From Loigolactobacillus bifermentans DSM 20003 (GTDB lineage Bacteria > Bacillota > Bacilli > Lactobacillales > Lactobacillaceae), in contig NZ_AZDA01000090.1 of the NCBI RefSeq assembly GCF_001434575.1, forward strand, positions 41,300-105,299: 64,000 nt of DNA, in the 5' to 3' direction. Below are positions 26,238 through 33,502 of this stretch, in pieces. Positions within the stretch are counted from its first letter, which is position 1; each line of letters opens with the position of its first letter. Position numbers and translations under genes: made by a program. The notes below the pieces were generated by a model, which was given only the letters and a program-made list of their open reading frames with translations, searched no databases and was not told the DNA's origin.

Positions 26238-27923
26238 ATGGAACAAAAAACGATCCAAGCTGATCTACTGATCATCGGTGGCGGTACGGCTGGTTGCTAT
26301 GCAGCAATCACAGCTGCTAAAGCGGACCCACAGCTTAAAATTGTCGTGGTGGAAAAAGCTGACATTCGCCGCAGCGGTTGTTTGGCCTCAGGGGTCAACG
26401 CCTTAAACGCCTACATTACTCCTGGCCACACTCCCGACTTTTACGTGGATTACGCCAAAAAAGATGCCGACGATATTGTGCGTGAGGATTTATTGCTCAC
26501 ATTAAGCCAGCGCTTAAATCACGTCACTGCCGATTTGGAAACCATGGGCGTTCCCATTTTAAAAGATGAAGCTGGCCACTACGTCAATCGCGGCCCACGC
26601 AATCTCAAAATCAACGGTGAAAACATCAAACCATTACTGGCCCGAGCCACACGGCGGCAGCGCAACGTGAAGATCATTAATCACGTGAATATTGTGGACT
26701 ACTTAGTGGCTGATCACCGGATTTACGGCGCTGTGGGCTTTAGCCCGGTGACTGAAACAGCTTATCAGTTTAACGCTAAAGCTGTCATTATCGCTACTGG
26801 CGGTGCTTCTGGGCTTTACCGACCGAACAACCCTGGCTTTTCCAAACATAAAATGTGGTATCCCCCGTTTAATACAGGTGCTGGTTACGCCATGGGCATG
26901 CGCGTCGGTGCGGAAATGACCACGTTCGAAATGCGGTTTATCGCCTTGCGCTGCAAGGATACCATTGCCCCAGTTGGCACCATTGCCCAAGGGGTCGGGG
27001 CCAAGCAGGTCAACGCTTTAGGCGAGGTTTACGAAACCAAGTACGGGTTAAAAACGTCGCAGCGCTTGTACGGCACGGTTCAAGAAAACCTAGCGGGCCG
27101 CGGCCCTTGCTACTTAAAAACCACTGGCATCGACCATCAAAAAGAGGAAGACTTGTACCACGCCTATCTGAACATGGCCCCTGGGCAAACTTTAAAGTGG
27201 TTGGAAAATGGTGGCCCGAGCCAACAAAATGTAGCGATTGAAGGCACTGAACCTTACATTGTTGGTGGCCACACGGCTAGTGGTTACTGGGTGAGCACCA
27301 ATCGGGAAACCACGATCCACGGCCTTTTTGCCGCCGGCGATGTGGCTGGTGGTGCCCCGCAAAAATACGTCACCGGTGCACTGGCCGAAGGTGAAATTGC
27401 CGCCCAGGCTGCAGTGAAACAGCTGCATGAGACTACTCGCACAGCTCCGGTAACCATTCAAACCCAAGCTGAGCAACTGTTTGCACAAGCCCAACAGTAC
27501 TTGCACAATGACCCCACTGCCCCTAGCATTCGCACCGTGGAAACTGCCATGCAACTGGCCATGGATCAGTACGCTGGCGGTATTTCCCAACATTACGGTT
27601 ACACCGAAGCCCAGCTCACCACCGCACAGGCCAAAATTGCCGAATTACAGGCCCAAATTGAGCAGGCCTTTGCCCCGGACATGCACCAGCTGATGAGCTT
27701 GTATGAAGTGCGGGAGCGGTTGCTGATCTGTCAATGTGTGATTGCCCATTTAGCCGCTCGGAAGGAAACCCGTTGGCATTGTTTTGCGGAGAACTTAGAC
27801 TATCCTGACCTGGATGATCAGCAGTACCACCGCTATGTTAACTCGGTTTACCATAATGGCAAGGTCGAGATTCGGTTCCGCAATTTAGTGAAAAGAGCTG
27901 ACGTTTATGAGCATCAGAATTGA
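26238..27923 (+). CDS. aprA: Adenylylsulfate (APS) reductase, flavoprotein alpha subunit
   Basis: The 561-residue FAD enzyme reduces APS to sulfite and AMP. The N-terminal dinucleotide fold IIGGGTAGCYAA (about 11-22) is followed by RRSGCLASGVNALNAY (about 45-60), GENIKPLLARA (about 130), GRGPCYL (about 285) and GGHTASGYWVSTN (about 340-352), a pattern of AprA rather than of fumarate reductase or aspartate oxidase. AprA is usually known from dissimilatory sulfate reducers; here it stands between a sulfate transporter and cysDN, so an assimilatory role is inferred. It overlaps aprB by 17 bp. Confidence 0.85.
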   Translation: MEQKTIQADLLIIGGGTAGCYAAITAAKADPQLKIVVVEKADIRRSGCLASGVNALNAYITPGHTPDFYVDYAKKDADDIVREDLLLTLSQRLNHVTADLETMGVPILKDEAGHYVNRGPRNLKINGENIKPLLARATRRQRNVKIINHVNIVDYLVADHRIYGAVGFSPVTETAYQFNAKAVIIATGGASGLYRPNNPGFSKHKMWYPPFNTGAGYAMGMRVGAEMTTFEMRFIALRCKDTIAPVGTIAQGVGAKQVNALGEVYETKYGLKTSQRLYGTVQENLAGRGPCYLKTTGIDHQKEEDLYHAYLNMAPGQTLKWLENGGPSQQNVAIEGTEPYIVGGHTASGYWVSTNRETTIHGLFAAGDVAGGAPQKYVTGALAEGEIAAQAAVKQLHETTRTAPVTIQTQAEQLFAQAQQYLHNDPTAPSIRTVETAMQLAMDQYAGGISQHYGYTEAQLTTAQAKIAELQAQIEQAFAPDMHQLMSLYEVRERLLICQCVIAHLAARKETRWHCFAENLDYPDLDDQQYHRYVNSVYHNGKVEIRFRNLVKRADVYEHQN

Positions 27924-28230
27924 TCGTGATAAATGTGATGGTTGCGGCCTGTGTGCCAAGATCTGTCCCGGCAACTTGATTCGTATGGAAGGAGAAGGTA
28001 AAAACCGCAAAGCAGTCATGGCCTATCCTGATGAGTGCTGGGGCTGCATGTCTTGTGTGAAAGTTTGCCCCCACCAAGCCATTGAATATTATTTAGGGGA
28101 GGATATTGGCGGTAAAGGTGGTACCTTACAGGCCAAAGTCAACCGCAAAGCAATCGAATGGACGGCCTGTCAAAAAGGTTGTTTATTAGAAAAAATCATC
28201 ACCTCGCGTGAAGCATCTAACAAATATTAG
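27907..28230 (+). CDS. aprB: APS reductase, ferredoxin-like beta subunit
   Basis: The 107-residue protein has two 4Fe-4S sites: CDGCGLCAKICPG (about 10-22) and CWGCMSCVKVCPH (about 44-56). These carry electrons to the FAD of AprA. It is shorter than the about 150-residue AprB of sulfate reducers because the long C-terminal tail is missing. The ATG lies inside the end of aprA, so the two are made in step. The donor of its electrons is not encoded nearby. Confidence 0.85.
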   Translation: MSIRIDRDKCDGCGLCAKICPGNLIRMEGEGKNRKAVMAYPDECWGCMSCVKVCPHQAIEYYLGEDIGGKGGTLQAKVNRKAIEWTACQKGCLLEKIITSREASNKY

Positions 28231-28245
28231 AAAGGTCGTCTTAAG

Positions 28246-29046
28246 ATGGATCGTATCGATGAATTAGAAGCGGAAAGTATTTACATTTTACGGGAAGCGT
28301 ATAAAAACTTAGGGAAACTAGGCCTGTTATGGTCAATTGGGAAGGATTCCACAGTTTTACTGTGGCTGACGAAGAAAGCCTTTTATGGTCAAACGCCATT
28401 TCCATTTATTCATGTGGACACCTCATTTGAAATGCCAGAAGTGATTCAGTACCGCGACAGCTTGGCCAAAGAACTCAATTTAGACTTAATTGTTTACACC
28501 AACCAACAAGCCTTAGATGATGGCATGAATCCAAAACTCGGTCGCTTGGCTTGCTGTGGCGCGTTAAAAACCGTGGCGTTAAATCAAGTGGTGCACAAAT
28601 ACGCCTTTGATGGCTTGATTGTTGGGGTCCGTCAAGACGAAGAAGGCTCCCGCTCCAAGGAACGGATCTTCTCAGAACGGACCGCGCAAGATAAATGGGA
28701 TTACACCAACCAACCGCCTGAATTATGGGATGAGTTCAAAACAGACTTTCCTAAAGGCAATCACATTCGGGTCCATCCCCTCTTACACTGGACGGAATTG
28801 GACATCTGGGAATATATTCAACGGGAAAATGTGCCGATCATTGACTTGTACTTTGCCAAAAACGGCCAACGTTATCGCAGCTTAGGTTGCGCCCCTTGCT
28901 CTGGCACAGTGCCGTCAAACGCCAGCACCGTCCAAGAAATTATCGATGAACTAAAAGAAACCACCATTAGCGAGCGTGCCGGTCGGGCCCAAGATCAAGA
29001 AGACGCCTACGCCATGCAAAAACTGCGCCAATCCGGTTATATGTAG
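28246..29046 (+). CDS. cysD: Sulfate adenylyltransferase small subunit
   Basis: The 266-residue ATP-pyrophosphatase has the PP-loop SIGKDSTVLL (about 26-35), HVDTSFEMPE (about 55-64) and RRQDEEGSRSKER-like residues (VGVRQDEEGSRSKER, about 126-140). With CysN it forms APS from sulfate and ATP. Somewhat shorter than the 302-residue E. coli protein at the C-terminus. It sits 15 bp after aprB and 16 bp before cysN. Confidence 0.93.
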   Translation: MDRIDELEAESIYILREAYKNLGKLGLLWSIGKDSTVLLWLTKKAFYGQTPFPFIHVDTSFEMPEVIQYRDSLAKELNLDLIVYTNQQALDDGMNPKLGRLACCGALKTVALNQVVHKYAFDGLIVGVRQDEEGSRSKERIFSERTAQDKWDYTNQPPELWDEFKTDFPKGNHIRVHPLLHWTELDIWEYIQRENVPIIDLYFAKNGQRYRSLGCAPCSGTVPSNASTVQEIIDELKETTISERAGRAQDQEDAYAMQKLRQSGYM

Positions 29047-29062
29047 AAAGGAAGTTACAAGT

Positions 29063-30748
29063 ATGGATGAATCTGCTTTACACATTGTCATGGTAGGCCA
29101 CGTGGATCATGGGAAGTCAACGGTGATCGGCCGCTTGCTTTACAGCACAGGCGCCTTACCTGCTGGCACGATTGACAAAGTCAAACGCATTGCCAAGGAA
29201 ACTGGGAAGCCCTTTGAGTACGCCTATTTACTCGATGCTTTTGAAGAAGAACAAAAACAAGGGATTACCATTGATACCACCCGTTTGCAGTTTAAAACCG
29301 ACAAACGGGATTACATTATCATCGACGCCCCTGGCCACCAAGAGTTTTTGAAAAACATGATCTCCGGCGCCTCAAACGCCGAAGCCGCCTTTCTGATCGT
29401 CGACGCTGCCCGTGGCGTTGAGGAACAAACCAAGCGCCACGCCTACATTTTAAAGCTATTAGGCATTCGTCAAATTTACGTGCTGATCAACAAAATGGAC
29501 CTGGTGGACTACCAAGAAGCACAATTTAACAAGGTGCAACAACATGTCCAGGACTTCCTGCAAACCTTAGGCCTGACTGCCGTTAGCTACCTGCCGTTAT
29601 CCGCTTACTACGGTGAAAACTTGCTGGAAAATTCCCCGAAAATGCCTTGGTACACTGGCAAAAGCTTTATCGAAACCTTAGACAGTGCCAAAGCCCATAA
29701 AACCTCGGAACAACGGCCGTTACGCTTGCCGATCCAAGATGTCTTTAAATTTGACGACCAACGGATCATTGCTGGGCGCATTGAAGCCGGTACGTTAAAC
29801 GTTGGGGATGACATTACCATTTACCCTAGTGGCCGCCAAACCAAAGTCACTGGCTTTGCCCAATGGCCTCAGGATGAACATCTACAGTCCCATCAAGCTG
29901 GGGAATCCGTTGGTTTGTTATTGGAAGACGAATTTTTCAATCAGCGTGGGGAAATCATCACAAAAACAGCCGAGAACAGCCAGCCAGTTGTCGATACAGT
30001 GATCCAAACCAATCTGTTTTGGATGGGTGAACAACCATTGGTGCCGGGGAAAACGTACAAGCTTAAAATTGCCACCCAACAAGTCACGGCACGCGTTTTA
30101 AAAATTCTCAAAGTTACCGATGCTGGCGATTTAAAAGCCCGTCAAAATAACGATCAAGTGCGCTTAAACGATGTGGCTGAGGTGGTCTTTCAAACGGAAC
30201 AACCACTGGTTTACGACTTTTTCAATGACCAACATGTTACCGGCCGTTTTGTGCTCGTAGACGGCTACGACGTCACCGGCGGCGGCACCATCACTGAACG
30301 CTACCAAGGCGAACGCGAATTAGAAGGCGCGGTTTTCAATGATGGCCAACAACAATATCAATTAAGCTTGTTCGATAACTATTATTTAAACGGGGACCAC
30401 ATTGAAACGGAGGCCACCGAAGGGCAGTATGCCTTAACCGATGAATTGCCATTAACGGGCACCAGTTATCATTACCCCACTCGCTTTAACATTATTTTGC
30501 CACGCCAAAATCGCGTGATCAGCGTTGACCACGGGCGCTTTATCAAGGTGGTGAGCTTAGAAGAACAGCTCACCCCTGATGTGCCGCTGATCAATAGCAT
30601 TGGCGCCAAAGTCAAACTCGATCCCCAACGGCCTTTAAAAGCCTTTTTAGCCGAACAAGAAACCTTAAACGACAAAACAAAAACCGCTTTTTATCAAAAA
30701 TGGCTTGACTTTAGCGCTTACCATCAGGTTATGATTAAAGAAATCTAG
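29063..30748 (+). CDS. cysN: Sulfate adenylyltransferase GTPase subunit
   Basis: The 561-residue GTPase drives APS formation by CysD. G motifs are GHVDHGKST (about 11-19), DAPGHQEF (about 89-96) and NKMDLVD (about 144-150), followed by EF-Tu-like beta-barrel domains. The protein extends about 90 residues past the usual CysN end, and this tail has no kinase P-loop, so APS kinase is not fused. ATG at 29063 follows AGAAAGGAAG; the longer frame from 28976 lies within cysD. Confidence 0.93.
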   Translation: MDESALHIVMVGHVDHGKSTVIGRLLYSTGALPAGTIDKVKRIAKETGKPFEYAYLLDAFEEEQKQGITIDTTRLQFKTDKRDYIIIDAPGHQEFLKNMISGASNAEAAFLIVDAARGVEEQTKRHAYILKLLGIRQIYVLINKMDLVDYQEAQFNKVQQHVQDFLQTLGLTAVSYLPLSAYYGENLLENSPKMPWYTGKSFIETLDSAKAHKTSEQRPLRLPIQDVFKFDDQRIIAGRIEAGTLNVGDDITIYPSGRQTKVTGFAQWPQDEHLQSHQAGESVGLLLEDEFFNQRGEIITKTAENSQPVVDTVIQTNLFWMGEQPLVPGKTYKLKIATQQVTARVLKILKVTDAGDLKARQNNDQVRLNDVAEVVFQTEQPLVYDFFNDQHVTGRFVLVDGYDVTGGGTITERYQGERELEGAVFNDGQQQYQLSLFDNYYLNGDHIETEATEGQYALTDELPLTGTSYHYPTRFNIILPRQNRVISVDHGRFIKVVSLEEQLTPDVPLINSIGAKVKLDPQRPLKAFLAEQETLNDKTKTAFYQKWLDFSAYHQVMIKEI

Positions 30749-30767
30749 TAAAGTCAAATTTTGGGGG

Positions 30768-30900
30768 ATTTTGCGATCGCAAAATAGTCAGCATTATTGA
30801 GGAGGGCTATGTTTCCTACGAGGGTGATTGCGCCCGTAGGAATAGTCATCCTCCGAAATGAGATTTTGCGGTCGCAAAATAGTCAGCATTATTGAGGAGG
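30768..30900 (+). repeat. Tandem hairpin element with duplicated ribosome site, cysN-sir intergenic region
   Basis: A 38-bp unit occurs at 30768-30805 and 30863-30900 with one mismatch: palindrome ATTTTGCG-AT/GT-CGCAAAAT, then AGTCAGCATTATTGAGGAGG. Between the copies is a second hairpin CCTACGaGGG/GCCCGTAGG (30815-30840 region). CCTCC at 30850-30854 can pair with the real Shine-Dalgarno GGAGG at 30896-30900. The layout resembles elements at 33.4 and 59.6 kb. Confidence 0.8.
30809..30895 (+). CDS. Putative 28-residue leader ORF ahead of the sulfite reductase gene
   Basis: ATG at 30809 follows GAGGAGG closely (3-nt gap). The frame reads MFPTRVIAPVGIVILRNEIL and then RSQNSQHY, ending at TGA (30893-30895) that overlaps the GAGGAGG of the next gene. 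Its start (MF) and position match the 29-residue ORF at 59697. It could couple translation to the downstream gene or be part of a repeat; expression is unproven. Confidence 0.35.
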   Translation: MFPTRVIAPVGIVILRNEILRSQNSQHY

Positions 30901-30907
30901 TTTTTTT

Positions 30908-32539
30908 ATGAGTTATCAAGTCACTTGGGCCGAGACGAAGCTCAACAAAAACGAGGTCAGTAAGCTTCAGGAAGATGGGTTAGACGTTTTTAAAGATTTG
31001 CCGGAATTGGTGAAGCATCCTTTTTCTGAAGTGGATAAAAGTTATTACATGTATTTTAAATTTGCCGGTTTAACGGTGCAAAAACCACAAGCTGACGGGA
31101 ATTTTATGATGCGCATCAAAGTGCCTGGTGGCGTGATCAACTTAAAACAAGCCGATCATATTGCTTGGATCGCTGAAAATTACGGCCACGGCTATGTGGA
31201 TCTCACCACTCGCCAAGCCGTGCAGTACCACTGGATTCCCTTTGCCAAATTACCAGAAATTTTCAAAGGGATTAACGCTGTAGGGTTGACCACAGCTGGC
31301 GCAGAGGGGGATATTACCCGAAATATTATTGACAATCCCTTATCTGGCATTGACCCAGATGAGCTATTTGATACGCGGGAACTGGTGCTGAAAGTCAATG
31401 CGCATTTCCAAGGCAACCGGGATTATTCCAACTTACCCCGTAAAATGAAAATTTCAATTAGCAGCAGTCTTTACAATGCCGGCAATGCAGAAATCAATGA
31501 TTTGTCCTTTGTACCGGCGCTGAAAACCATGCATGGCGAAACAGTTAAAGGCTTTAACGTTCTGATTGGTGGCGGCTTAGGCATGCGGCCTTTCTTAGGA
31601 CTGGCGATGAATATTTTTGTCACCCCGGACCAAGTGGTCGACCTTGCCGACGCGGTGGTCACCCTTTACCGGGACAACGGTTATCGGCGCAACCGCAGTA
31701 AAGCGCGACTGAAGTTTTTGATTCAAGACTGGGGCGTGGCCAAATTTGAGGCTCAATTACGGGAAATTTTGCCTGATTTAGCCACTGCTGGTGACAATCA
31801 AATGATTGGTTGGTCGGCTGGGGCTGCTTTAGGCATTCATCCCCAAAAACAAACGGGCTACAATTATATCGGCGTTAGTATCCCGGCTGGCCGTTTAGCA
31901 GCCGCTGACTTCCGCGCCTTTATTGACATTGCTCGGCAATATGGCCGAGATGAACTGCGCTTTGATCATGCGCAAAACTTAGTCATTCCGTACATTTCAG
32001 ATGCCGATTTAGACACCGTAAAGGCGTTACCGATTTTTGAGCATTATTCGTATAACCCACATCAACTTTTGGATTTCGGCACCAGTTGTACTGGGGCGCA
32101 ATATTGTAACTTGGCCAACGCGCATACGAAAGAGCTGTTAAAACCATTATTAAACAATTTAGATGATCGGTTTAGTTTTGATCAACCTCTACAAATCACC
32201 TTGACGGGTTGCGGCAACAACTGCGCCCATCGCAGTACCGCTGATATTGGCGTTGAAGGCGCTGGCGGCAAAACCGCTAGCGGTGACAAAGTGGAAGCTT
32301 ATAAATTATCGCTTGGCGGTAGTTTACTGAATGGCGGGCACTTTACTGAAATGCTGAAAGGCAAAGTGGATCAAGCCCATTTAGCCGACGGGATTGCCGC
32401 AATTTTAGCCGATTATCGCGACCATAAAACCACCGCTGAAAGTTTCTATGCCTACTATCAACGTCAAGGAACGGCCTATTTCCAAACGGTTTTTGAAACT
32501 TATCTGGCCCAGCTGGCCCCAGCGGAAGCTGTGCACTAA
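30908..32539 (+). CDS. sir: Siroheme/4Fe-4S sulfite (nitrite) reductase, ferredoxin type
   Basis: The 543-residue protein has the duplicated nitrite/sulfite reductase fold: ferrodoxin-like half-domains with GHGYVDLTTRQAVQYHW (about 96-112), and the cluster/siroheme cysteines SCTGAQYC (about 396-403) and GCGNNCAH (about 436-443). It should reduce sulfite to sulfide; the operon favours sulfite over nitrite. It belongs to the ferredoxin-dependent NirA/Sir type and no CysJ-like flavoprotein is present. Ribosome site GAGGAGG, 7 nt before ATG. Confidence 0.92.
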   Translation: MSYQVTWAETKLNKNEVSKLQEDGLDVFKDLPELVKHPFSEVDKSYYMYFKFAGLTVQKPQADGNFMMRIKVPGGVINLKQADHIAWIAENYGHGYVDLTTRQAVQYHWIPFAKLPEIFKGINAVGLTTAGAEGDITRNIIDNPLSGIDPDELFDTRELVLKVNAHFQGNRDYSNLPRKMKISISSSLYNAGNAEINDLSFVPALKTMHGETVKGFNVLIGGGLGMRPFLGLAMNIFVTPDQVVDLADAVVTLYRDNGYRRNRSKARLKFLIQDWGVAKFEAQLREILPDLATAGDNQMIGWSAGAALGIHPQKQTGYNYIGVSIPAGRLAAADFRAFIDIARQYGRDELRFDHAQNLVIPYISDADLDTVKALPIFEHYSYNPHQLLDFGTSCTGAQYCNLANAHTKELLKPLLNNLDDRFSFDQPLQITLTGCGNNCAHRSTADIGVEGAGGKTASGDKVEAYKLSLGGSLLNGGHFTEMLKGKVDQAHLADGIAAILADYRDHKTTAESFYAYYQRQGTAYFQTVFETYLAQLAPAEAVH

Positions 32540-32579
32540 TAATTGTTTAGTTGTCAGATTTAAGTGAAGGGGGGATCAC

Positions 32580-33293
32580 ATGACAACTGGTATACTTTAC
32601 GTTTTACATGGCCGCCGCGGCAAAGTATCTACCGCTAACTTGGATTTGCTAACACAATTGCAGCACACTTATCCCAACTTACAACGCACCTGTTTTTTAG
32701 AAGGCGATATTCAAACCTTGGAAGATAGCCTACTCACCTTACAAGACCAAGTGACGCAAATTCTAGTGGTACCGATTTTATTATTTCCCGCTACCCACGT
32801 CCGTTGGGACTTGCCGCGCCGCATTCAAGCAGTGGCCCGAGCCGATTTGCAGCTCGTTTATTTGCAACCGTTAGCCACGACTCAGGCCATTTTTCAATTT
32901 TTAAAAACGCAATTGGCGGCGGCATTACAACAGTATCCGCAACGCCAAGTGTTACTAGTGGCGCATGGTACGCCACACTTTTCTGAACCTGGCACCCAGT
33001 TACAAGCCTTGGCCCAGCAATTGCAAACCAGCTTGCACGCCCCTATTTTGTGGGCTCATTTTAAAGGCCGACCGCAACTGGATCAAGTGTTAGCAGGCCA
33101 AACCGAACCGTTGATCGTTCAGCGGTTATTCCTTACAGAAGGCCGCATTGCCGGTGAGTTACAGGCGCGCATTGCGGCACAGCTACCAGACAGTGTATTT
33201 TTACCAACTTTGGAAAATCAGCCTGCATTGGCCCAAGCAATCGTTGAACGGCTAACGCCTTATTTGCCCACTGATCTGGCGCAACTCGCTTGA
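32580..33293 (+). CDS. sirB: Sirohydrochlorin ferrochelatase (CbiX/SirB type)
   Basis: The 237-residue protein has two related halves, each starting with a strand and a histidine loop: YVLHGRRGK (about 7-15) and LVAHGTPHFSEPG (about 125-137). Class II chelatases use such histidines to bind metal. Iron insertion into sirohydrochlorin would complete siroheme for the sulfite reductase 40 bp upstream. Cobalt chelation is unlikely as no cobalamin genes are present. Start follows GAAGGGGGG. Confidence 0.87.
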   Translation: MTTGILYVLHGRRGKVSTANLDLLTQLQHTYPNLQRTCFLEGDIQTLEDSLLTLQDQVTQILVVPILLFPATHVRWDLPRRIQAVARADLQLVYLQPLATTQAIFQFLKTQLAAALQQYPQRQVLLVAHGTPHFSEPGTQLQALAQQLQTSLHAPILWAHFKGRPQLDQVLAGQTEPLIVQRLFLTEGRIAGELQARIAAQLPDSVFLPTLENQPALAQAIVERLTPYLPTDLAQLA

Positions 33294-33379
33294 GACTGAT
33301 TTTCAAATGCAGTCTGGTTTAAAGTGGCTTAGCACAACGTTTTAAAGCAGCATAACACATATTGATTTATCAAAACTGG

Positions 33380-33495
33380 CGCCTCCTTTACACTAAAATA
33401 AAGGAGGCGTCATTGTCTTGCGGTGTGAACTGACACCATAGCCTCCGAAAATAAGATTTTGCGTTAGCAAAATAAACATTAACTTATTTAGGAGG
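33380..33495 (+). promoter_or_regulatory. Hairpin array with predicted Shine-Dalgarno masking, before the P1B ATPase gene
   Basis: CGCCTCCTTTA (33380-33390) pairs exactly with TAAAGGAGGCG (33399-33409). Next comes a hairpin GGTGT/ACACC, then CCTCCGAAAATAAG (33442-33455), the hairpin ATTTTGC/GCAAAAT (33456-33473), and CTTATTTAGGAGG (33483-33495), which holds the ribosome site. The segments at 33442 and 33483 are complementary (7 + 5 bp around a small internal loop), so the ribosome site could be hidden in the RNA. Related to the elements at 30.8 and 59.6 kb. Confidence 0.6.
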
Positions 33496-33502
33496 TGTTT
33501 TT

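Noticed and set aside
26238..27923. Reading aprA as fumarate reductase or L-aspartate oxidase
   Set aside because: The partner with two 4Fe-4S sites, the operon with cysDN and sulfate transport, and the RRSGCLASG and GGHTASGYW patterns fit AprA better.
30450..30748. APS kinase domain fused to CysN
   Set aside because: The C-terminal extension has no Walker A motif, so no kinase can be claimed.
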